Source of the DNA: SIG673 sp045658525
GTDB taxonomy: Bacteria > Bacillota > Clostridia > Oscillospirales > CAG-272
Reading direction: 5' to 3'
NCBI GenBank assembly: GCA_045658525.1
Contig: JAZOVD010000086.1
Span: forward strand, 1-25,845
DNA length: 25,845 nt
Shown: piece after piece, positions 7,989 through 14,710 of the stretch
Numbering within the stretch: the stretch's first letter is position 1
Layout of the letters: each line of letters opens with the position of its first letter
The notes under the pieces: generated by a model
Databases searched by the model: none
What the model saw: the letters and a program-made list of their open reading frames with translations, nothing else
Told to the model about the DNA's origin: nothing
Program-made: the position numbers and the translations under genes

Positions 7989-8002
7989 CGAACAAATGTT
8001 CG
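7989..8002. promoter_or_regulatory. LexA (SOS) box upstream of the phage-derived operon
   Basis: CGAACAAATGTTCG matches the Gram-positive LexA consensus CGAACRNRYGTTYG at every position. It ends 8 bases before the -35 box of the next promoter. This predicts that the capsid operon is silent until DNA damage triggers LexA cleavage. Confidence 0.8.
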
Positions 8003-8010
8003 GGTTTTTA

Positions 8011-8039
8011 TTGAAACCGAGCTTTTGGTGTGCTATACT
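8011..8039 (+). promoter_or_regulatory. Sigma-A promoter of the phage-derived operon
   Basis: TTGAAA (8011-8016) and TATACT (8034-8039) are separated by 17 bases, and TGC precedes the -10, giving an extended -10. The predicted start is near 8046, about 38 bases before the first gene. The LexA box lies just upstream. Confidence 0.75.
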
Positions 8040-8083
8040 GTTTACACACCGAGGGGAGATGGGCTTTGAAAGGAGTGAGAAGC

Positions 8084-8263
8084 GTGGGACTGGTTTGCAG
8101 AAATGGTGGAAAGATATGTGACGGTTGCGGAGAATGTAACGCAAATAGAAGCGGAGCTTTTTGCGGAAGGTGCGGAGAGCTTATTTGCGGAAACGATACA
8201 TATAGCGATCTTTTTTACGATATTCTCTGCTTACGTTGTCTTATGAAGCTTCACAAAAATTAA
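8084..8263 (+). CDS. Small Cys-rich (zinc-ribbon-like) protein, first gene of the phage operon
   Basis: The GTG start at 8084 follows AAAGGAG with an 8-base gap and gives 59 aa; the frame continues upstream to 8030, but that lies before the predicted transcription start. The product has nine cysteines, in the patterns CDGCGEC, FCGRCGELIC and CLRC, fitting two treble-clef or ribbon-type zinc sites. There is no signal peptide or membrane segment. It is the promoter-proximal gene under the LexA box, so an early regulatory or DNA-binding role is possible. I do not recognise a specific family. Confidence 0.7.
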   Translation: MGLVCRNGGKICDGCGECNANRSGAFCGRCGELICGNDTYSDLFYDILCLRCLMKLHKN

Positions 8264-8279
8264 CGGAGAACAAAGGTTC

Positions 8280-8633
8280 TTGAAAGGGAGTGATGTACGG
8301 ACTGTGGAGAACGGCAAAAAAACAGCAAGAAAAACACTTAAACGGGGAAGCGCGGCAGCAAAGCGTAAGCTTAAACCCCTGAAAGCCGCGGCAGACCGTA
8401 TAGCCGATATGATATGCGGTCTTTCGGAGGAGACGGCGTTGTTCGTTTTCGATCCTGAGGAGGGTCAGGGACGTAAGCTCGATACCAAAACGCTTAAAGA
8501 GTTTTCAGCCGTTATAAAGGAAATGAGCGGAGTTATATGCGAGCTTAACGGTATAAAGGGAGACGAGATGGCATCTGATGAAAAGGGAGTACTTATCGAG
8601 TTTTCCGACGAGGCTGAGGAGTACGGAAAATGA
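8280..8633 (+). CDS. Small protein in the terminase small-subunit position
   Basis: The 117-aa frame begins at a TTG (8280) preceded by GGAG; a GTG at 8304 after AAAGGGAG is an alternative start. The first 40 residues are strongly basic (RKTLKRGSAAAKRKLKPLK), the middle is predicted helical, and the C-terminus is acidic (IEFSDEAEEYGK). It overlaps the terL start by ATGA, implying translational coupling. Position and basic N-terminus suggest a DNA-recognising small terminase or an accessory packaging factor, but no helix-turn-helix is obvious and I cannot assign a family. Confidence 0.65.
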   Translation: MKGSDVRTVENGKKTARKTLKRGSAAAKRKLKPLKAAADRIADMICGLSEETALFVFDPEEGQGRKLDTKTLKEFSAVIKEMSGVICELNGIKGDEMASDEKGVLIEFSDEAEEYGK

Positions 8634-9964
8634 AACGCATAACGATACCTCAGCCTTCGGAAAAGCAGAAACGCTTTTTCGAGTCCGAGGCGCGGTTCAT
8701 CGGTTACGGAGGCGCGAGAGGAGGAGGTAAATCCTGGGCGATGAGAACCAAGCTGGTCCTTATCTGCTTTCGTTATCCCTCGCTTAATTGCTTACTTCTT
8801 CGCAGAACGCTCCCCGAGCTTAAAGAAAACCATCTCGTTCCCCTGCTCTCGCTTCTCGGTGACAGCGCGGTTTATAAGGCGTCGGAGCGCGTGTTCGAGT
8901 TTCCGAACGGTTCGAGATTGAAGCTCGGTTACTGCGATAAGGAAGCCGACGTTTACAAGTATCAGGGACAGGAGTTCGACGTTATCGGAATAGAGGAATG
9001 TACGCATTTTACCTGGGAGCAGGTGCGTTTTCTTATGACCGCCAACAGAACCTCTAAACGCGGCTTCAAGCCGAGAATGTATTTTACAGGCAACCCCGGC
9101 GGTGTGGGTCACACTTGGTTTCGGCGTTTGTTTATAAAACGCCTTTATAACGTGGGAGAACGCCCTGAGGATTACGATTTTATCTTTGCTACCGTTGAGG
9201 ACAACAAGATACTTATGGAACGTAATCCCGAGTACGTCAGCGTTCTTGACGCGCTTCCCGAAAAGCTCAGACAGGCGCACAGATACGGCAACTGGGACGT
9301 TTTCGACGGGCAGTTCTTCGAGGAGTTTCGGGATATTCCGGAAAGGTACGGCGACGGAAAATTCACGCACGTTATCTCTCCTTTTATGCCGCCGCGTGAA
9401 TGGCAGATGTTTCGCAGCTTCGACTTCGGCTACGCCAAGCCTTTCAGCTGTGGCTGGTGGGCAAGAGACCCTGACGGAAGGCTTTACCGTATTTTGGAGC
9501 TTTACGGCTGTACGGGAAGTCCGAACGAGGGTGTCAAGTGGACACCCGATAAAATGTTTTCTGAGATACACCGTATTGAGACAGAGCACCCTTATCTCAA
9601 AGGGAGGACAGTTCACGGTGTTGCTGACCCGAGTATATGGGATAGCTCGCGCGGAGAGGCGATAGTCGCCACAGCCGCAAAGCACGGAGTATTCTTTTCT
9701 CCGGGTGAGAACAAACGTATCCCAGGCTGGATGCAGGTGCATTACAGGCTCTCTTTTGACGAAAACGGTTATCCTCTTATGTACGTATTTGAAAACTGTA
9801 AGGCGTTTCGGAGAACGCTTCCGCTTCTTATGTTCTCCTCATCTAACCCTGAGGACCTCGATACTGACGGCGAGGATCACGTAGCGGACGAGGTCAGATA
9901 TATGTGTATGCACTGTCAGGTAAACATCAAAGATACTTCCTCGGCTCTGCCGTACGGAAGATAA
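8630..9964 (+). CDS. terL: Phage terminase large subunit
   Basis: DNA-packaging motor of 444 aa. The ATPase domain has Walker A GGARGGGKS (27-35), Walker B VIGIEE (118-123) and coupling motif TGNP (153-156). The RNase H-like nuclease domain has its three acidic positions in SFDFGYAKP (Asp265), VADPS (Asp333) and GEDHVADEVRY (Asp416/Asp420). All key residues are intact and the length is normal, so the motor appears functional and under selection. It would dock on the portal encoded next and translocate DNA into a capsid. Codon use looks like that of the surrounding host genes. Confidence 0.95.
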   Translation: MKRITIPQPSEKQKRFFESEARFIGYGGARGGGKSWAMRTKLVLICFRYPSLNCLLLRRTLPELKENHLVPLLSLLGDSAVYKASERVFEFPNGSRLKLGYCDKEADVYKYQGQEFDVIGIEECTHFTWEQVRFLMTANRTSKRGFKPRMYFTGNPGGVGHTWFRRLFIKRLYNVGERPEDYDFIFATVEDNKILMERNPEYVSVLDALPEKLRQAHRYGNWDVFDGQFFEEFRDIPERYGDGKFTHVISPFMPPREWQMFRSFDFGYAKPFSCGWWARDPDGRLYRILELYGCTGSPNEGVKWTPDKMFSEIHRIETEHPYLKGRTVHGVADPSIWDSSRGEAIVATAAKHGVFFSPGENKRIPGWMQVHYRLSFDENGYPLMYVFENCKAFRRTLPLLMFSSSNPEDLDTDGEDHVADEVRYMCMHCQVNIKDTSSALPYGR

Positions 9965-9987
9965 ATATGAAAGGAACGGTAAATACT

Positions 9988-11568
9988 ATGCCGGATATTT
10001 TAAAAGGATCATTAATATTAAAGCAGTACAGAAACGCGAGGACCGAGCTTACGGAAAGGATAATCCAGAACGAGCAGTGGTACCGTATGAGACATACGGC
10101 GTCGCTTTCGGGAGGGCGTTACGTTCCCGCCTCGGCTTGGCTCTTTAACTCTCTCGCAGTAAAGCACGCGGACGCTATGGAGGCTATACCTACTCCTTAC
10201 GTTTCGGCGCGTGAGCCGTCGGATACCGAGTCGGCGGAGGCTCTTTCAAAGCTTCTTCCCGTTCTTCTTGAACAGAACGATTTTCCCGGCATCTATTCTT
10301 CTATATGGAACGATAAGCTCAAACACGGTACCGGCTGTTACGGAGTATTCTGGAATCCTGAGGCTCTTGACGGTCTTGGCGAGATAGAGATAAAGCGCGT
10401 TGATATTCTTAACCTGTTCTGGGAGAACGGTGTGAACGACCTTAACGCTTCTCCGAACCTTTTTCACGTTGAGCTTCGCGGTAAGGACGACATTCTCGCT
10501 ACCTATCCTCAGATAAAGGAGATAGAGACCGAGCCGTCCGCCGAGATGAGCAGTTATTTCTATGACGACAAGGTCGATGTTTCGGATAAGGTGGTTGTTG
10601 TCGATTGGTACTACAAAAAGCGTAACTCAAATGGAAAGCAGATAATACATTACTGCAAGTTTTCGTGCGGTCATAAGCTTTATTGTACCGAGGATTATCC
10701 CGAATATGCCGAAAACGGTCTTTACGATCACGGTAAATATCCGTTCGTTACGGATATAATGTATCACGTTGAGGGTATGCCCTGCGGTTTCGGTGTTCTT
10801 GATATAATGAAGGATGCGCAGATGCAGATAGATATGCTCAACGGCGCGATACTTGAAAACGCGCGTATGGCTTCGTCGAGACGTTACTTTATCCGCGCGG
10901 ACGGCTCGGTAAACGAAAAGGAGTTCGCGGATTGGACGCGTCCGTTCGTTCACATACAGGGTGCGGGACTTGGCGAGGATTCGATAAGAGAGATAACTGT
11001 CGAGCCTCTCTCCGATATATACATAGACGTTATAAACAACAAGATAACGGAGCTTAAAGAAACGTCGGGCAACCGTGACGTTACCACGGGCGGAACTGAG
11101 GGCGGAGTTACGGCAGCCGTAGCTATAAACGCTCTTCAAAAGTCGGGAAGCAAGATGACGACGGATATGATCTCATCGTCCTACCGCGCGTTCTGCAAGG
11201 TATGTACAATTATGGTCGAGCTGATACGTCAGTTTTATACTGTTCCGCGCTGCTTCCGTATAGTAAACCCCAACGGCGGTAAGACCAAGGGCGAATATCT
11301 TACATACGACAACACCTCTATAAACGGTGTCGAGGGTATAACGGAGGACGGCGGAGTGAAGTACGGACGCCTGCCTGCGTTTGATATATCCATAGCCGCG
11401 GAGAAGAGCGTTACCTCAAAGAGAGAGGAGCAGAACAGCATAGCTAAGGAGCTTTACGAGATGGGTGTTTTCGCTCCCGAGAACCGCGAAGCGGCAAAAA
11501 CGCTCCTTTCAATGATGGACTTTGAGGGCAGAGACGAGCTTCTTGCCAGACTCTACTCTGAAAATTGA
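9988..11568 (+). CDS. Phage portal protein
   Basis: The 526-aa product (start at 9988 after AAAGGAACGG; an in-frame ATG at 9967 is an alternative) is a portal of the type found with N4-gp56 capsids in Firmicutes phages. Supporting features are an N-terminal helical region with WYRMRH, a stem and wing region containing QMQIDMLNGAILENAR, and a C-terminal segment starting ETSGNRDVTTGGTEGGVTAAVAINAL. It should form the dodecameric ring through which TerL pumps DNA and onto which connector proteins assemble. The longer frame from 9904 overlaps terL and is not family-like. Confidence 0.88.
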   Translation: MPDILKGSLILKQYRNARTELTERIIQNEQWYRMRHTASLSGGRYVPASAWLFNSLAVKHADAMEAIPTPYVSAREPSDTESAEALSKLLPVLLEQNDFPGIYSSIWNDKLKHGTGCYGVFWNPEALDGLGEIEIKRVDILNLFWENGVNDLNASPNLFHVELRGKDDILATYPQIKEIETEPSAEMSSYFYDDKVDVSDKVVVVDWYYKKRNSNGKQIIHYCKFSCGHKLYCTEDYPEYAENGLYDHGKYPFVTDIMYHVEGMPCGFGVLDIMKDAQMQIDMLNGAILENARMASSRRYFIRADGSVNEKEFADWTRPFVHIQGAGLGEDSIREITVEPLSDIYIDVINNKITELKETSGNRDVTTGGTEGGVTAAVAINALQKSGSKMTTDMISSSYRAFCKVCTIMVELIRQFYTVPRCFRIVNPNGGKTKGEYLTYDNTSINGVEGITEDGGVKYGRLPAFDISIAAEKSVTSKREEQNSIAKELYEMGVFAPENREAAKTLLSMMDFEGRDELLARLYSEN

Positions 11569-11583
11569 CGGAGGTGAGAGGGG

Positions 11584-11937
11584 ATGACTTGTGTTACGGG
11601 CGGATTTTACGATGAAAAATGTTATTTCGAGATAAGCGGTCACGCTTGCCGTGAAAACGGCGGCGAGTACGGTATGCCGACAGAGCTTGACGGCGGAGAG
11701 CCTCTTGCTTGCGCGGCTGTATCGGTTTTGGTAATGACCGCTCTTGAAAAGGTCAGGGCTCTTGACAGCGACGGAGCTTTTTCAAGCGCTTCGGTAACGG
11801 TAGAACCCGGATACGCTTGCTTCGATCTCGAAACGAGAGAGGAGTATGCGGATGAGGTGCGTCACGCGTTCGATCTGATACTTTTGGGATTTGAGCTTCT
11901 TGAAGAAAATTATCCCGACTGTGTAAGCGTGGCGTAA
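11584..11937 (+). CDS. Prp-like cysteine protease (predicted capsid/scaffold maturation protease)
   Basis: The 117-aa protein resembles Prp, the protease that removes the N-terminal extension of ribosomal protein L27 in Firmicutes and that also processes capsid and scaffold proteins of staphylococcal phage 80alpha. The shared signature is SGHA (His20), GGEYG (26-30) and LACAAVSVL with Cys43, followed by the beta segment SVTVEPGYACFDL and a C-terminal helix FDLILLGFELLEENY. His20 and Cys43 would be the catalytic pair; their spacing is about 11 residues longer than I recall for S. aureus Prp, so the active-site loop is extended. It follows portal and precedes scaffold, the classic position of a phage head protease. 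Ribosome binding site GGAGGTGA. Confidence 0.8.
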   Translation: MTCVTGGFYDEKCYFEISGHACRENGGEYGMPTELDGGEPLACAAVSVLVMTALEKVRALDSDGAFSSASVTVEPGYACFDLETREEYADEVRHAFDLILLGFELLEENYPDCVSVA

Positions 11938-11969
11938 AATATTTCAAATTCCGAAAGGAGCTTTCAGAA

Positions 11970-12581
11970 ATGGAAGAAAAAAAGTTAGCGGATAACGTCG
12001 GAAACGGCTTTCCTGATATATCGGGCGTAAAAAATACGGAGGAGCTTGCCGCCGAAGCCCTCAGATCAAACGAAGTCCCAACTGATGAAGCGTCGGAAAC
12101 CGGTATGGCAAGATCTGTTTCCGATAGCGATCCGAGGGACGTCGTTCGCGAGAGAGAGGACTTGCCAGACTCTCCCGAGGCGGACGAAAACACACTCGAC
12201 GCCGAGTTTGAGGCTCTCATTAAGGGCAAGTACAGACAGGCATATAAAAAGCGAATGGAGAATACCGTTCGCAGGCGGCTGAGAAACGGAAAAGCGCGTT
12301 CCGTTTCAGCCGCCAAGCTTGAGACTGACGAGGTAACCTCCGCCTCCTGCGAAAAGGCGGAGGAGAGCAACGCAACGGAGGTCGCAGCTCCGAGCGAGGC
12401 TTTCGTGTACTCGCATAAGCTTATTGAGGTGCAGAAAAACAAAAACCGCAGTCGTCCAACGGAAAACGGCGTAGGCGGAAGTGTTGGTGTCGTTACGAGA
12501 ATAAACGTCTCCGCGCTCAGCGGAAGCGATATTCTCGGCATCATTCACAGAGCCGGAACGGGCGAAAAAATAACATTCTAA
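11970..12581 (+). CDS. Scaffold-like protein
   Basis: The 203-aa protein is highly charged and of low complexity, rich in Glu, Asp, Ala and Ser in the first half. It has a basic helical block near residues 85-112 (FEALIKGKYRQAYKKRMENT, then RRRLRNGKAR), similar to the FEALIKG-type segment seen in scaffolds of N4-gp56 capsid phages. The C-terminus ends DILGIIHRAGTGEKITF. Its place immediately before the capsid gene and its composition fit an internal scaffolding protein; sequence identity alone would not prove it. It is a candidate substrate of the preceding Prp-like protease. Ribosome binding site AAAGGAGC. Confidence 0.7.
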   Translation: MEEKKLADNVGNGFPDISGVKNTEELAAEALRSNEVPTDEASETGMARSVSDSDPRDVVREREDLPDSPEADENTLDAEFEALIKGKYRQAYKKRMENTVRRRLRNGKARSVSAAKLETDEVTSASCEKAEESNATEVAAPSEAFVYSHKLIEVQKNKNRSRPTENGVGGSVGVVTRINVSALSGSDILGIIHRAGTGEKITF

Positions 12582-12605
12582 CAAAAGGAAAGGAAAAATT
12601 ATAAT

Positions 12606-13871
12606 ATGATAACCAATGCAGAATTTTCTCTTACTATTTTCGGCGCGGGTTCTGTCGTAAATACTACCACTAAGGCAGTTGAGGGCAACGATCTTACCGC
12701 TGAGATGAAGACATTTTACGACAAGGCTCTTATAGAGCTTGCGTCTCCCAACCTTGTGCATCAGCAGTTCGCTCAGAAGCGCAAGATACCCAAGAACGGC
12801 GGTAAAAGCATAGAGTTCCGTTCATTCTCGGCACTTCCCAAGGTAAGCACGAAGCTCACCGAGGGCGTTACCCCCAACGGTAACAAAATAAACGTTCAGT
12901 CCATTTCCTGTACTCCCGAGCAGTACGGTGATTACGTCGAGCTTTCCGACGTTCTTGAGCTTACCGCGGTAGATAACACTATCCTCGAAGCCACCAAAAA
13001 GCTCGCGGATCAGGCTGGACGTACTCTCGATACCGTGGTTCGTAACGAGCTTAACGGCGGTACGAACGTTATGTTCTGTCCTCACAAGGACGAGAACGGA
13101 AGTGAGGTCGAAGTCCTCAGCCGTTACGATCTCGGCTCTGAGAGCAAGCTTACGGTAAAGCAGGTATTCAAGGCGGCGGCAGAGCTTAAAGCTATGAACG
13201 CTCCCAAGATAAACGGCTATTACGTCGGAATAATCCATCCGTACGTGGCTTACGACCTTATGCAGGACGCCGGCGACCGTTGGATGAACGTAAGTGAATA
13301 CGCTAAGCCCGGAGAAAGATATAAGGGCGAGATCGGTTGTGTAGGCGGAGTAAGATTCGTCGAGACTACCGAGGCTAAGATATACGCTCCTACCGTTGAT
13401 CTCAACGGCGCGCGCACCGCTACGATAGTAGAGGGTCTTCCCGGAAATATGGAGATCACTCTTGATATTCCCGCGGCAAACGTAAAGTATAAGCAGGGAA
13501 TCGCTGTTTACATAGACGGTATGGAATACCATGGCACAGAGCTCAGAACCGTAAGCGGCAAGGCAGTTCTCGATCTTTCCATACCGCTTGTATCCGACGT
13601 TGCGGGCAAGACTCTTTACGTTTCCGGCGGTACGAAGGAATCGCTCAGCGTTTTCTCGACTCTCATACTCGGTGCTGACGCTTACGGTGTTACCGAGATG
13701 GAGGACGGCATAGAGAACATAATCAAGCAGAAGGGCTACGGAGACGACCCGCTCAACCAGCGCAGCTCCATAGGCTGGAAAGCGTTTATGTGCGCTAAGC
13801 GTCTGGTAGAGGAGTATATGGTGAGAGTGGAATCCGTTTCCGCGTTCTCATCTACCGCTCCCGCCAACTGA
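12606..13871 (+). CDS. Major capsid protein, N4-gp56 family
   Basis: The 421-aa product closely follows the N4-gp56 capsid pattern of Firmicutes phages: LTAEMKTFYDKALIELASPN, then VHQQFAQKRKIPKNGGKSIE near 52-71, SQYGDYV-like EQYGDYVELSDVLELTAVDN, GRTLDTVVRNELNGGTNVMF, and KINGYYVGIIHPYVAYDLM. The N-terminus MITNAEFSLTIFGAGS resembles a diverged form of the LxLQxFA segment common at the start of such capsids and of L27, the known Prp cleavage site. Cleavage after Phe12 is therefore plausible. The reading frame is complete with a strong AAAGGAAAGG ribosome binding site. Confidence 0.93.
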   Translation: MITNAEFSLTIFGAGSVVNTTTKAVEGNDLTAEMKTFYDKALIELASPNLVHQQFAQKRKIPKNGGKSIEFRSFSALPKVSTKLTEGVTPNGNKINVQSISCTPEQYGDYVELSDVLELTAVDNTILEATKKLADQAGRTLDTVVRNELNGGTNVMFCPHKDENGSEVEVLSRYDLGSESKLTVKQVFKAAAELKAMNAPKINGYYVGIIHPYVAYDLMQDAGDRWMNVSEYAKPGERYKGEIGCVGGVRFVETTEAKIYAPTVDLNGARTATIVEGLPGNMEITLDIPAANVKYKQGIAVYIDGMEYHGTELRTVSGKAVLDLSIPLVSDVAGKTLYVSGGTKESLSVFSTLILGADAYGVTEMEDGIENIIKQKGYGDDPLNQRSSIGWKAFMCAKRLVEEYMVRVESVSAFSSTAPAN

Positions 13872-13884
13872 TAGGTGCTTTACT

Positions 13885-14040
13885 ATGAAGGATAAGACTG
13901 TAAAGCTTATAAAAAACGTTATCCGGTTTCTTAAATTCGTTCTCAGGGTGCTTTCCGGTGTTCTCCACTCAATAGTTGGAAAATGCTGCTCTAAAAAGTG
14001 CAAGTGTGACGAAAACGAAACGGATATATCGGACGAATAA
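13885..14040 (+). CDS. 51-aa cationic amphipathic Cys-rich peptide
   Basis: A short gene with AGGTG 7 bases before its ATG. Residues 1-32 (MKDKTVKLIKNVIRFLKFVL, then RVLSGVLHSIVG) can form a strongly basic amphipathic helix, followed by the cysteine cluster CCSKKCKC and an acidic tail DENETDISDE. There is no cleavable signal peptide. It sits between the capsid gene and the connector genes, where phages often carry small decoration or morons, but I recognise no family. A membrane-active, metal-binding or virion-associated role is possible. It is in the same frame phase and codon style as its neighbours, so it is probably translated. Confidence 0.6.
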   Translation: MKDKTVKLIKNVIRFLKFVLRVLSGVLHSIVGKCCSKKCKCDENETDISDE

Positions 14041-14059
14041 TCAAATATCATCTTAAACG

Positions 14060-14089
14060 CCTCTCGCGGCGGGGATCTGCCGCGAGAGG
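14060..14089 (+). terminator. Strong hairpin between capsid and connector genes
   Basis: CCTCTCGCGGC and GCCGCGAGAGG form a perfect 11-bp stem around an 8-base loop. No T-run follows, so it is not a standard intrinsic terminator. It could act as a partial terminator or as an mRNA-stabilising or processing site that lets capsid mRNA exceed connector mRNA. Confidence 0.55.
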
Positions 14090-14120
14090 GATAATTAAAG
14101 AAAGGACGGTCTTAAAGACT

Positions 14121-14333
14121 ATGAACGAAGCAAAGAAAACCAAAACCGTATTTATACCCAAAAGAGGCAGAAACGACAGTGAGCGTTACGTTGCTGTAAA
14201 CGGCAGACGTATGATAATAAAATGCGGAGAGCCGATCGAGGTTCCCGCGGAGTTCGCCGCCGTTATAGAGCATAGCCTTGAAACGGAAAGAATTTCCGAC
14301 GAATATATTTCCGAAAACAGGAGAGAAGCCTGA
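14121..14333 (+). CDS. Small phage structural-region protein (70 aa)
   Basis: The 70-aa protein has an N-terminal VFIPKRGRNDSERYVAVNGR segment and a KCGEPIEVPAEFAAVI segment, a two-strand plus helix pattern I associate with a small conserved protein downstream of N4-gp56 capsid genes in Firmicutes prophages. Function is not established; a head-completion or capsid-associated role is likely by position. Its stop overlaps the next start (TGATG), showing translational coupling. Confidence 0.7.
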   Translation: MNEAKKTKTVFIPKRGRNDSERYVAVNGRRMIIKCGEPIEVPAEFAAVIEHSLETERISDEYISENRREA

Positions 14334-14677
14334 TGACCGCTACGGAAGCTATAAAGAGAAGCGTTGCTCTTTATCCCGAGTGCGGGGAAAGATCGGAGCT
14401 TATGGCTTGGCTTTCTGAGCTTGAAGCCAAGATATACGTTGAGCTTTACGGCGGAAAAAGCTTCACAGCCCTCACGAGTGCCTCTGTGCTTTCCGCTCCC
14501 GATTCTTACGCGGAGCTTTATCCGTATTATCTCGTTATGAAGACCGATCTCGTTAATGCCGATATAGAGAGATACAATAACAGCGTCAGCTTGTTTGAAA
14601 CTGCTTACTCGGAGTTCGCGAATTACGTGAACCGTATGTCGGAGACCTCGGAGATAACGTATTACAAATTCACTTGA
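14333..14677 (+). CDS. Probable head-tail connector/adaptor protein
   Basis: The 114-aa protein is predicted mainly helical (MTATEAIKRSVALYPECGER, LMAWLSELEAKIYVELYGG, ELYPYYLVMKTDLVNADIER), with an aromatic C-terminal segment ending EITYYKFT. Small all-helical proteins after the capsid gene are typically adaptors that bind the portal ring and seal or extend the DNA channel. The assignment rests on size, helical character and gene order, not on a diagnostic motif. It overlaps the preceding gene by one base. Confidence 0.6.
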   Translation: MTATEAIKRSVALYPECGERSELMAWLSELEAKIYVELYGGKSFTALTSASVLSAPDSYAELYPYYLVMKTDLVNADIERYNNSVSLFETAYSEFANYVNRMSETSEITYYKFT

Positions 14678-14710
14678 CGGACGAACTTATCGGAAGGAAG
14701 TGGTTATTTT

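Noticed and set aside
7788..8083. Left attachment site or insertion boundary with a matching copy at 16887-16987
   Set aside because: I found no shared direct repeat between the two flanks and no tRNA gene at either side; integration by a site-specific recombinase is not supported.
8792..9742. 316-aa open frame on the minus strand inside terL
   Set aside because: It is opposite the intact terminase gene, has no plausible ribosome binding site context and no recognisable domain.
11753..12544. 263-aa Ser/Leu-rich open frame on the minus strand opposite scaffold
   Set aside because: Composition reflects the complement of the Glu/Ala-rich scaffold coding strand; no motif or start signal.
12606..13871. 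Encapsulin rather than phage capsid
   Set aside because: The sequence follows N4-gp56 capsids, and TerL, portal and scaffold genes adjoin, which encapsulins do not need.
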